In this document: piece by piece, positions 52,826 through 61,904 of the stretch
Numbering within the stretch: position 1 is the first letter of the stretch
How the letters are laid out: each line of letters opens with the position of its first letter
Assembly (NCBI GenBank): GCA_963710495.1
Contig: CAVQAI010000010.1
Coordinates: 62,001-126,000, forward strand
Direction of reading: 5' to 3'
Source: Bog-756 sp963710495
Lineage (GTDB): Bacteria > Actinomycetota > Acidimicrobiia > Acidimicrobiales > RAAP-2
Length of the DNA: 64,000 bases
The notes under the pieces: model-generated
The model's database searches: none
Told to the model about the DNA's origin: nothing
What the model saw: the letters and a program-made list of their open reading frames with translations, nothing else
Made by a program: the position numbers and the translations under genes

Positions 52826-55800
52826 ATGTTCGCCGGTCGCCCTGCCAAGGCCATCGCCCTTTCGATCAGCGTCGTCGCGGTCCTCGCCACGTTGGCCGTC
52901 ACGGTGGACTTCGCTCGAGCGGGCACCGGCCCCGGGGCCTCCGGCAACACCATCACCAACGCCCTGCAGGCCCAGTCGCCGTTCTCGCCGGGGACCCTCG
53001 ACAGTGGGCAGCCGGTCGACGTCGTCGTACCGGCGAACTCCGTCCTGACGCCCGGGGCGACCATCTTCGTACTCGAGTGCTCCGCCCCGAACGATGTGGT
53101 CCCAACCACCATCAACAGCTGTGACGGCAACACCGCCTACGCCGGCGGTACCATCACCGTCCAACCAGACGGCTCAGTCGACGTGATCAATACGTCGACC
53201 AGCTCGGGCTTCCCCTACATCACCTACGCCCTCCCGGACACCCTGACCTTGAGTGAGAACCCGAATGGATCACCGAAGTGCGGGCTCGGCTCGGCCAACG
53301 AGTGTGTGCTCTATATCGGCCAGGGGGGCGGCAGCGACACGGGTCTCTCGCAGCCGCATTTCTTCTCTCAGGCCTTCCAGGTCCATCCCGACCCCACCGA
53401 CTCGGGAACACTCAATCCCGGTGACGGCACCTTCCCGGCCGACTCAGCCCCGACTATCACCTCGGTCAATCACGCCACGTTCAACCAGGGCACAGCAGGG
53501 ACCTTCTCGGTCACCGCCACGGGTTACGGACCCCCCACCTTCACCGAGTCGGGCACGTTGCCGACGGGCGTGACCCTCAAGACCACGTTCTCGGGGACAT
53601 CGAGCACCGGGGTCCTGGCCGGCACGCCCACCCAGTCAGGCTCCTTCCCGATCACCATCACCGCTGACAACGGGGTGGGCACGCCGGCCACCCAGGCCTT
53701 CACCCTGACCGTCAACGGCACCGGCACGGCGCCGGCCATCACCTCGGCCAACCACACCACCTTCACCGAGGGCTCGGCGGGGACGTTCACGGTGACGGCC
53801 ACCGGCTCGCCGACCCCCACCCTGGCCGAATCGGGCACCCTCCCGACCGGGGTCACCTTCACCCCGGGCACCGGGGTCCTGGCCGGCACGCCCACCCAGT
53901 CGGGCTCGTTCCCGATCACCTTCACCGCCACCAACGGGGTGGGCTCACCGGCCACCCAGGCCTTCACCCTGACGGTGAACACCTCGGGCACGGCGCCGGC
54001 CATCACCTCGGCCAACCACACCACCTTCACCGAGGGCTCGGCGGGGACGTTCACGGTGACGGCCACCGGCTCGCCGACCCCCACCCTGGCCGAATCGGGC
54101 ACCCTCCCGACCGGGGTCACCTTCACCCCGGGCACCGGGGTCCTGGCCGGCACGCCCACCCAGTCGGGCTCGTTCCCGATCACCTTCACCGCCACCAACG
54201 GGGTGGGCTCACCGGCCACCCAGGCCTTCACCCTGACGGTGAACACCTCGGGCACGGCGCCGGCCATCACCTCGGCCAACCACACCACCTTCACCGAGGG
54301 CTCGGCGGGGACGTTCACGGTGACGGCCACCGGCTCGCCGACCCCCACCCTGGCCGAATCGGGCACCCTCCCGACCGGGGTCACCTTCACCCCGGGCACC
54401 GGGGTCCTGGCCGGCACGCCCACCCAGTCGGGCTCGTTCCCGATCACCTTCACCGCCACCAACGGGGTGGGCTCACCGGCCACCCAGGCCTTCACCCTGA
54501 CGGTGAACACCTCGGGCACGGCGCCGGCCATCACCTCGGCCAACCACACCACCTTCACCGAGGGCTCGGCCGGGACGTTCACGGTGACGGCCACCGGCTC
54601 GCCGACCCCCACCCTGGCCGAATCGGGCACCCTCCCGACCGGGGTCACCTTCACCCCGGGCACCGGGGTCCTGGCCGGCACGCCCACCCAGTCGGGCTCG
54701 TTCCCGATCACCTTCACCGCCACCAACGGGGTGGGCTCACCGGCCACCCAGACCTTCACCCTGACGGTCGACGCGGCACCGGCCATCACCTCGGCCAACC
54801 ACACCACCTTCACTGAAGGGTCGGCCGGGACGTTCACGGTGACGGCGACGGGCTTCGCCGATGCCGACCTTGTCGGAATCGGGCACCGCTGCCGACCGGA
54901 GTCGCTGTTCAGCTCGGCCGGGAGTCCTGGCCGGCACGCCCACCCAGTCGGGCTCGTTCCCGATCACCTTCACCGCCACCAACGGGGTGGGCTCACCGGC
55001 CACCCAGGCCTTCACCCTGACGGTGAACACCTCGGGCACGGCGCCGGCCATCACCTCGGCCAACCACACCACCTTCACCGAGGGCTCGGCGGGGACGTTC
55101 ACGGTGACGGCCACCGGCTCGCCGACCCCCACCCTGGCCGAATCGGGCACCCTCCCGACCGGGGTCACCTTCACCCCGGGCACCGGGGTCCTGGCCGGCA
55201 CGCCCACCCAGTCGGGCTCGTTCCCGATCACCTTCACCGCCACCAACGGGGTGGGCTCACCGGCCACCCAGGCCTTCACCCTGACGGTGAACACCTCGGG
55301 GACGGGACCAAGCCTCACCATGAACAAGGCATCCGGGCTAGTCGGTCACCAGACGCTGGTGATATCGGGAACGGGCTGGGGTGCAGATGCCACGGTCACG
55401 CTCCACGAATGCACCACGACGGAATTCAAGGCATCCTCTTGTGGCAGTTCGAACGCGGTGACCGTCACGCTCGATCCGCATGGAGGGTCCGGGGCATCCG
55501 GTGCTGGTGAATTCGGACGAGCCCGCCTCGTAGCCGACAACAATCGTCATGGCAAAGCCGCGGTAGCCGGCTCGGGCGTCTTCAGCCGAGTTCATTTCAC
55601 AATCGAGGTGGGGCGGATCGGACCCAAGAAGAAGAACACGTGCGGCCTCGCAACCTCCGGCCCATGCTTTATCGTGGCCCGGGGGAACACCGGGGATTCG
55701 ACCAGTAGCGGGCCACTCGGCTTCTCCGTTCCCATGGTCACTGCGAAGGACACCAGCAATGTGCTGGGCAACTCGACCGACCGTCTCACGGCCAGTGGGT

Positions 55801-56429
55801 TTCCGGGGGGTGACACCGTCGTGGCCCTCGAATGCGGATTGCATATACATGCGGCCTCGTCCGCCCTCAACCACTGCGACTCGGCGACGTCGATTTCGGG
55901 CGTGGCTTCGGCACAGGGACGTGTGTTGTTCAAGCCGAAGGGGATCACCCTTCTGGTCGGCTCAGCCTTTGTCGACGCCGCTCACAGCAAGTGTCCCGCC
56001 GGCGGAACCTGCGAGATCGTGGTCATCGACACGAGCAATTCGGCCATCGGTGCCGCAGTCCCAGTGACGTTCGCCACCCCGACGGTCTCTCTCAATTCGA
56101 CGTCCGGCGTCACGAACGGATTCGCGGACAAGATCCAAGCCAGCGGGTTCCCGGTCGGCGACACCGCCGTCGCCCGCGAGTGCGACCAGGGCGTCCACCT
56201 GTCGCAGAAGCTCGAAAGTCACTGCGACCCGGCCACTGAGCTATCGGGATCGGTCAGCAGCAAGGGCCAGGTCGCCTTCAGCCCGGGCGCGATAACGCTG
56301 GTGGACGGTAGTGCATACCAGGACATGGCGCATCAGAGCTGCCCGCCCGGCGGAACCTGTGAGGTTGTCGTGTCCGATTCTGGCAACTCGGGCGTCGCAA
56401 TCAAGACCCCCGTTTCCTTTGCCCCCTAG
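52826..56429 (+). CDS. Secreted multi-domain protein, paralogue B (head, Ig-like array, three neocarzinostatin-like C-terminal domains), frame-broken
   Basis: A signal peptide (AIALSISVVAVLATLAVTVDFARA) is followed by GTGPGASGNTI and one four-Cys head (~35-205). A first Ig-like domain and six 88-residue Ig-like units come next. The C-terminal ~370 residues hold three domains resembling neocarzinostatin: SGTGWGADATVTLHECTTT...SSCGSS, ASGFPGGDTVVALECG and ASGFPVGDTAVARECD, each with GGTCEIVV/GGTCEVVV-like second Cys pairs. Unit five (54784-55048, 265 bp) has at least two local shifts between ~54853 and 54935. The first frame covers 52826 to ~54860 and the second ~54861 to 56429, net +1. Start ATG 52826 has AAGGAG upstream. 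Total about 1200 residues. Confidence 0.75.
53737..55311 (+). repeat. 264-bp Ig-domain repeat array in paralogue B
   Basis: Units begin at 53737, 54001, 54265, 54529, 54784 and 55049. The first four and the last are nearly identical at the DNA level, differing by a handful of bases (for example GCGGGG versus GCCGGG). The fourth is 255 bp because its end reads VDAAP instead of VNTSGTAP. The fifth is 265 bp, divergent in the middle, and carries the frame break. Each encodes one 88-residue He_PIG-type Ig-like domain. Confidence 0.9.
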
Positions 56430-56507
56430 GAGGCACACGATCCTCGTCCGAGAGGTCCGGACATCGTGGCGAACCCGTAACGAGTCAGCGCATAGTCCGC
56501 GCTCACG

Positions 56508-56592
56508 TCGCGTGCAGGTAATCGGCAAGTTATCTCTGTGTGTCAGGGCTCGATTCCGTTTGACTTGGCCGACGGCGGCATGCCACAACACA
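56508..56592 (+). promoter_or_regulatory. Conserved 11-bp-repeat element, copy 3 (upstream of secreted paralogue C)
   Basis: GTAATC (56518), GTTATC (56529), GTGTCA (56540) and TTGACT (56560) have spacing identical to the other copies. It is the most divergent copy: the terminal ACTACTGAC is missing and the flanking stem is weak. The ATG of paralogue C is 103 bp after TTGACT. Confidence 0.75.
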
Positions 56593-56662
56593 GGTGGAGA
56601 CTCGTTCCGATGTCTCTCTACCCCCTGTAGAACCAAACTCCGGCAATCGAAGGAGCTTCTCC

Positions 56663-58879
56663 ATGTTCGCTGGTCGACCTGCTAAGGCCGTCGCCCTGTC
56701 CCTCGCCGCGGTGCTCTGTGGAGTGTCCGCGTTCGTCCTGGCCGGTACGGCATTTGGCGGTACCGGACCGGGTGCCTCGGGCAATACCATCACCAACGCC
56801 CTGCAGGCTCAGTCGCCGTTCTCGCCCGGAACCCTCGATAGCGGACAGCCGGTCGACGTCGTGATCCCGGCCAACACGGTGCTGACTCCCGGAGCGACGA
56901 TCTTCATCTTCGAGTGCGCCGCGCCCAGCGGCGTCGATCCGACCAGCACCGCCGCCTGCGACGGCAACACCAACTACGCCGGCGGCACCATCTCCGTCCA
57001 GTCCGACGGCTCGGTCGACGTCATCAACACGTCCACCAACTCAGGACTGCCCTACATCATGTACGCACTCCCCGACCAGGTGACCTTGAGTGAGAACTCG
57101 AGCGGATCACCGAAGTGCGGGCTGGGTTCGGCCGACGAGTGTGTGCTCTATATCGGTCAGGGGGGCGGCAGCGACACCGGTTTCTCGCAACCGCACTTCT
57201 TCTCCCAGGCGTTCCAGGTCCACCCCGACCCGACCGACTCGGGAACCCTCAATCCGGGTGACGGCACCTTCCCGGCCGACTCGGCCCCGGCCATCACCTC
57301 GGCCAACCACACCACCTTCACCAAGGGCACCGCTGGCACCTTCTCGGTCACCGCCACCGGCTATGGGCCTCCCACCTTCACCGAGACCGGCTCCCTGCCG
57401 GCGGGCGTGACCCTCAAGACCACCTTCTCGGGCAACTCGAGCACCGGCGTACTGGCCGGCACGCCGACCCAGTCGGGATCCTTCCCGATCACCATCAACG
57501 CGGATAACGGGGTGGGCACCCCGGCCACGCAGTCCTTCACACTGACGGTGAACGCGGCACCGGCCATCACCTCGGCCAACCATGTGACCTTCACCCAAGG
57601 GACGGCGGGCAGCTTCACGGTGACCGCCACAGGCTCGCCGGCGCCGACCCTGGCCGAGTCGGGGACCCTCCCGGCCGGGGTCACCTTCACCCCGGGCACG
57701 GGCGTGTTGGCCGGCACACCGACGGCCACGGGCACCTTCCCGATCACCTTCACCGCCACCAACGGGGTGGGCTCACCGGCCAACCAGAGCTTCACGCTCA
57801 CCGTCTCCAACTCGGGAACGGCTCCGGCCATCACCTCGGCCAACAACACCACCTTCACGGAAGGCACGGCGGGGACGTTCACAGTGACCGCCACGGGCTC
57901 GCCCAAGCCCACCCTGGCCGAGTCGGGGACCCTCCCGGCCGGTGTCAGCTTCACCCCGGGCACGGGGGTGCTGGCCGGCACGCCGACGGCGACAGGCACC
58001 TTCCCGATCACCTTCACCGCCACCAATGGTGTGGGCTCACCGGCCACCCAGAGTTTCACGCTCTCGGTGCTCGGCTTCCACATCTCGACGACGTCCTTGC
58101 CCAACGGCACCGTTGGGGTGCCCTACAGCGTGCAACTCCAGACCCTGGGTGGCACGGGTCCCTACAAGTGGAAGAAGACGGCCAAGCTGCCCACCGGGCT
58201 GAGCATCAGCTCGACCGGCTTGCTGTCGGGTACCCCGTCGTCCAAGGCGGTCGGGACGCAATCCGTGGGGGTCACGGTCACCAGCAACAAGACGTCCACC
58301 GCCTCGGCCACCCTCCCGCTCACCGTGGATGAAGCACCGGTGATCACCTCGTCGAATGCGGTGTCGTTCGACGACAACACGGCGAGCTCCTTCACGGCGA
58401 CATCCACGGGCTTTCCGGCACCGTCCTACACGGAGACCGGGGCGCTCCCGACCGGGGTCACCTTGTCGAGCGCGGGTGTGCTGTCGGGCACGCCCGTCCT
58501 GCCCGGTTCGCCGGCCAACACCACCGTCTTCCCGATCACCATCAGGGCCAACAACGGGATCGGTTCGCCGGGCAGTCAGAGCTTCAGCCTGACCGTGTTC
58601 GCCCCCCTGGTCATCACGACGACGTCCCTGCCGTCGGGCGCGCCGGGAGCGGCCTACAGCGGCCAGCTTGCGGCCGCCGGGGGGCTCACACCGTACAAGT
58701 GGAAGAAGCTCTCCTCATTGCCGAAGGGTCTCAAACTGAACGCCGCCACCGGCGCCATCACAGGAACGTTGAGCACCAAGGCAGCTCCGAGCACGAACCC
58801 GATCACGGTCGAGGTCACGTGCAAGGAGGGCAAGGTCAAGGTGGCGGCAAGCAAGACGCTCACCATCGTTGTGTCCTAG
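56663..58879 (+). CDS. Secreted multi-domain protein, paralogue C (head plus Ig-like domains)
   Basis: 738 residues in one intact frame. The signal peptide (AVALSLAAVLCGVSAFVLAGTAFG) is followed by GTGPGASGNTI and the four-Cys head (FECAAPSG, ACDGN, PKCGLG, DECVLYIG). Three PAITSANxxTFTxG Ig-like units come next, then two copies of a different module (STTSLPNGTVGVPYSVQLQ, PYKWKKTAKLPTG; TTTSLPSGAPGAAYSGQL, PYKWKKLSSLPKG) with another Ig-like unit between. Start ATG 56663 has AAGGAG. There is no LPXTG, no C-terminal helix and no lipobox, so it is expected to be secreted freely. Being intact, it is the best guide to the family architecture. Confidence 0.85.
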   Translation: MFAGRPAKAVALSLAAVLCGVSAFVLAGTAFGGTGPGASGNTITNALQAQSPFSPGTLDSGQPVDVVIPANTVLTPGATIFIFECAAPSGVDPTSTAACDGNTNYAGGTISVQSDGSVDVINTSTNSGLPYIMYALPDQVTLSENSSGSPKCGLGSADECVLYIGQGGGSDTGFSQPHFFSQAFQVHPDPTDSGTLNPGDGTFPADSAPAITSANHTTFTKGTAGTFSVTATGYGPPTFTETGSLPAGVTLKTTFSGNSSTGVLAGTPTQSGSFPITINADNGVGTPATQSFTLTVNAAPAITSANHVTFTQGTAGSFTVTATGSPAPTLAESGTLPAGVTFTPGTGVLAGTPTATGTFPITFTATNGVGSPANQSFTLTVSNSGTAPAITSANNTTFTEGTAGTFTVTATGSPKPTLAESGTLPAGVSFTPGTGVLAGTPTATGTFPITFTATNGVGSPATQSFTLSVLGFHISTTSLPNGTVGVPYSVQLQTLGGTGPYKWKKTAKLPTGLSISSTGLLSGTPSSKAVGTQSVGVTVTSNKTSTASATLPLTVDEAPVITSSNAVSFDDNTASSFTATSTGFPAPSYTETGALPTGVTLSSAGVLSGTPVLPGSPANTTVFPITIRANNGIGSPGSQSFSLTVFAPLVITTTSLPSGAPGAAYSGQLAAAGGLTPYKWKKLSSLPKGLKLNAATGAITGTLSTKAAPSTNPITVEVTCKEGKVKVAASKTLTIVVS

Positions 58880-59360
58880 CCGCCGCGCCGGGTCCGGGTG
58901 GGACGGGGGTTCCCTGCTCGGACCGGCGTGCGGCAGGTCATGGTGAGACCCAGCTGGTCGACCTGACTGAACCAACCGGCGCTGCCCGAATCGAGATTGG
59001 TCGTTCGGATGCGCGGACGGTTACCTTGAGCGGACCGATTGTCTTGCCGCGGCGGACGCGTTGATGTTCCGTGAGGGGTCGTTCTCGACGTCTGTGCGGC
59101 GCTGTGTCGCTCGCCCCGGAGCTCTCCCTGAGTCGAAGGTCGTTCCGTGGCCCCTGACGAGTCACGAGGGGGCATGGACGGCCTTTGACGGTATCCCCCA
59201 CAGCCTCGGCTGCCGGGCGACGCCACGACTGAATGGAAACCTCCAAACCGCTGCTGTGTGCGTGCGCCCGACTGCTGTCCGCGCGGAGAAGACACGCCGG
59301 ATTCCGGGTCCCCGGCGGCCCCCAATCTTTCCGGAATGTCGCCACTACTTCTCTAGCTAC
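58880..59360. other. Intergenic region without supported gene
   Basis: There are several open frames of 90-150 codons on both strands, but none shows a recognisable domain, a ribosome site or codon pattern like the neighbours. I see no RNA gene. The copy-4 conserved element starts at 59361. Confidence 0.5.
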
Positions 59361-59449
59361 ACGCCCAGGTAACCCCCAAGTTATCTCTCTGTGTCAGGGG
59401 CCCAAATCGATTGACTTGGGTTCGGCGCCATGACAGAACAACTACTGAC
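59361..59449 (+). promoter_or_regulatory. Conserved 11-bp-repeat element, copy 4 (upstream of PstS-like gene)
   Basis: GTAACC (59369), GTTATC (59380), GTGTCA (59391) and TTGACT (59411) have spacing identical to copies 1-3. CCCAA/TTGGG (59401-59405/59416-59420) can pair around the TTGACT. It ends ACTACTGAC. The ATG of the downstream gene is 144 bp after TTGACT. This copy shows that the element is not just part of the paralogue duplication, because the gene it precedes is unrelated. Confidence 0.82.
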
Positions 59450-59554
59450 GGCGAGGTCCGTCATCTAGTGCGGAGACAAGTCCACCCTGCCATATACCTG
59501 CTCAATCATCTCCTGCCTCGGCGGGCGTCCACCTGACAAGGAGCAATCTGAGAT

Positions 59555-61612
59555 ATGAATCCTCTCAACCCTAGAAGTTGGCGTTCGGCGCGCCGCCGCA
59601 TGGTTGGTGCGGCGACCGTCGGTGCTGCGGCCTTGGTCGTAGCTGGCACGCTCGGAGCGGGAGTCGCCGGTGCCGCCGGCAGCACCGGTGCGCCGCACTT
59701 CAACAACTCGACAGCGTCCGAGCCCATTCGTGGCGCGGGCTCCGACACCACGATCTTCCTGCAAACGAAGATATCGGAGCTCTACACCTTGGCCGGCCTG
59801 TACGGTTGCCAGCTGGTCAGCGCCGCCGGTCAGAACCTCTTCGGCGGCGGTACGTCGGTGACCGGGGACATCAACTCCAAGTGCCAATCGACAGACATCG
59901 CCACGACCGACGATGCCGACAACTGGAACCGAGTAGAGGTCACCCAGGGAGTGAACGCCGTCGGTTCCGGGAACGGGCAGAACCAGCTCTGCGGTGCTTT
60001 GGCGACCCCCCTCCAGGTGAACTATGCACGTTCGTCCAAGGTCAGCTCCAACATCTCAGGCTGCAACGAGCAGGAGCTCGGTTATGCCAAGGACGGTGTG
60101 CCGATCGTCGACTTCCCGACGATCAACCCTTCGACCCTTGGCACGTCGACCTTCGCTGCTGGACAGGTCGCCAGCAACGCCTTCCCGAATGGTGCCTACA
60201 ACACCATCAATGGCGGAGTGGTCGGCCCGGTGGCCAACGGTTGGCTCCCCGGGGACAACCCCGCAACTGCCGGTGTCCATAACGGTACGAAGGTCGGCTC
60301 CATCTCCAATGCGGGAGCGATCGACTCGAGCGTCGCCTTCCGGATGTGGTGCACGCCGCATGGGTCGGCCGGCTCTATCGGTGACTGGGGTCAGCTGACC
60401 AACCTCGGTCCGAACCTTGAGGTCAACGTCGACACGACGGCGAGCTCAAGCACGGTGACCATTGACCCGAGCAGTGGCACCGCCTTCCCGGCGACCATCG
60501 CTTCCAGTCAGGCGGTCACGCCTCCGTTCTCGACGTCGGGCTTGCTTGCCTCCGGCACGACGACGACCTCTGCCGGTGGCGCTTCGACGCTGACGCTGAG
60601 CAACCCCGCCACGCTTACGGGGACCTACACCCTGACCTTCGCCACCGGGGCCGCCAAGCTGGCCCAAGGTAGCGGCGTACCGGTCGGCGTTCCGATCCGG
60701 CTCCTGGGCGTCAACCTGGGTTCCGGCACGACGGCCACGTTTGCCACCTTTGTGGACGGTCAGACCCCCGATAACGCCAGTGGCTGCCATTCGTCGGCAA
60801 CGTTGACGAACGCGAACGCCGGCAACGACCCGAAGGCGTCGACCGCTCCTGCCGGAAACCCGGCGCACGTCGCGCTCGAGAACAATGCTCATCAGCTGGA
60901 GTTGTTCTCGCAGTCGGACTTCCCGTCCGACCCGGTCGATCAGGCCATCGAAGAGGCGACGTCGTTCTACTTCATCTCCAACGGTGCATACCAGACCAAT
61001 GCATACGAAGGACAGACCACGATCAACGGCGCCAACTACGCCGCCAACCTCGTGGGAGAGAACGGGAGCTTCTCCGGGGCAGCCACCGAGCTGAACAACA
61101 CGTACCCGACAGCTCGGACGTTGTTCAACATCATCAACTCGGTCACCGTTACACAGTCGACCGCCGGGTTCATGGACTGGCAGTGCGATTCGAACACCAA
61201 CTTCACGAAGGGGGTCGACCTCAGCACCGGTCTCAACTACGACGCCGAGCTGAGTAACACCATCTCGACCAACTTCGGGTTCCCGCGCCTGTCGGACACG
61301 ACCCCACCCATCAGCACGATACCGGCCGACAACCAGCTCGCTCCGAATGACAGCTGTGTTGCTCAAATCCCGGTCACCGCGGACGGAAGCAACACGGTGA
61401 CGTATGCCGGATCGGGCTCGAACTTCCCGAACTCGATCATCAACGGTGGCTCGGTGACCGTGGTGACCGGTGGGACCCTGCCGACGGGGACGACTGTGAC
61501 CTCAGCTGGTGGTTCGTCGACACTGACACTCAGCAACACGTTGGCCGCCGGCAGCTACACACTGGAGTTCTTCGGAGTCCCAGCCGTGATCACCGCCTCG
61601 GCCACGCCATAG
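59555..61612 (+). CDS. Secreted PstS-like periplasmic-binding-fold protein with inserted beta domain
   Basis: 685 residues. The n-region is SWRSARRRMVGAATVGAAA and the signal peptide ends near GVAGA-AGS, with no lipobox Cys. The PBP-II (PstS-like) fold is suggested by EPIRGAGSDTTIFLQTKISELYT, SKCQSTDIATTDDADN, VDFPTINPS, YFISNGAYQTNAYEGQT and NNTYPTARTLFNIINSVT. An inserted beta-rich segment (residues ~290-360, SGTTTTSAGGASTLTLSNPA) is echoed at the C terminus (GTTVTSAGGSSTLTLSNTLA). Normal PstS proteins are 320-370 residues, so this is nearly doubled. AAGGAG precedes the ATG. Phosphate binding is a guess from fold only. Confidence 0.72.
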   Translation: MNPLNPRSWRSARRRMVGAATVGAAALVVAGTLGAGVAGAAGSTGAPHFNNSTASEPIRGAGSDTTIFLQTKISELYTLAGLYGCQLVSAAGQNLFGGGTSVTGDINSKCQSTDIATTDDADNWNRVEVTQGVNAVGSGNGQNQLCGALATPLQVNYARSSKVSSNISGCNEQELGYAKDGVPIVDFPTINPSTLGTSTFAAGQVASNAFPNGAYNTINGGVVGPVANGWLPGDNPATAGVHNGTKVGSISNAGAIDSSVAFRMWCTPHGSAGSIGDWGQLTNLGPNLEVNVDTTASSSTVTIDPSSGTAFPATIASSQAVTPPFSTSGLLASGTTTTSAGGASTLTLSNPATLTGTYTLTFATGAAKLAQGSGVPVGVPIRLLGVNLGSGTTATFATFVDGQTPDNASGCHSSATLTNANAGNDPKASTAPAGNPAHVALENNAHQLELFSQSDFPSDPVDQAIEEATSFYFISNGAYQTNAYEGQTTINGANYAANLVGENGSFSGAATELNNTYPTARTLFNIINSVTVTQSTAGFMDWQCDSNTNFTKGVDLSTGLNYDAELSNTISTNFGFPRLSDTTPPISTIPADNQLAPNDSCVAQIPVTADGSNTVTYAGSGSNFPNSIINGGSVTVVTGGTLPTGTTVTSAGGSSTLTLSNTLAAGSYTLEFFGVPAVITASATP

Positions 61613-61670
61613 CGTCACAACGATCGGGGGTGTGACCTTGGGCCACGCCTCCGGCAGCAGTGCCCTACCT

Positions 61671-61708
61671 GACCCGGAGTCTGGTGAGTAATCACCGGGC
61701 TCCGGGTC
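61671..61708 (+). terminator. Probable terminator hairpin after the PstS-like gene
   Basis: GACCCGGAG (61671-61679) and CTCCGGGTC (61700-61708) are perfect 9-bp arms. Inside them GGTGA-GTAA-TCACC can extend the stem, giving a long hairpin 58 bp after the stop. No U-tract follows, as is common for actinobacterial terminators. Confidence 0.65.
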
Positions 61709-61757
61709 ACGGGGTTCCACGGGGATGTTTGAGAAATCGGGCGGAAAGGATTCCTAA

Positions 61758-61814
61758 CAGAGTTTTCGGCAGGTTTTGGATGGCTAAAGCAGAGTTTTTC
61801 GGTAGGTATTGGAT
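61758..61814 (+). repeat. Two imperfect 24-25-bp direct repeats upstream of paralogue D
   Basis: CAGAGTTTTCGGCAGGTTTT (start of copy 1, 61758-61781) and CAGAGTTTTTCGGTAGGTAT (start of copy 2, 61790-61814) both end TTGGAT. They lie 32 bp apart in a conspicuously A+T-rich patch. They may be regulator sites for paralogue D, which lacks the conserved 11-bp-repeat element. Confidence 0.6.
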
Positions 61815-61904
61815 ACAGCGCAGCACTGGATACGGAGCGCCGCAGATGGTCGTCGCACCGGGCGGGGGTTCTCGAGAGGACACTTCGGTTTGGCAGCCAG
61901 CAGG

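Noticed and set aside
53737..55311. Regular 264-bp repeats considered as a CRISPR-like or satellite array
   Set aside because: Repeats are contiguous without unique spacers and are coding (88-residue Ig-like domains in frame).
58880..59360. Open frames of ~100-135 codons on both strands in the gap before the PstS-like gene
   Set aside because: No domain, no ribosome site, and no agreement with neighbours' codon use; insufficient for a gene call.
48941..59449. Naming the regulator of the element as MtrA or PhoP
   Set aside because: GTAACC-N5-GTTATC resembles sites of both kinds. No regulator gene is in the window and the consensus cannot be checked here.
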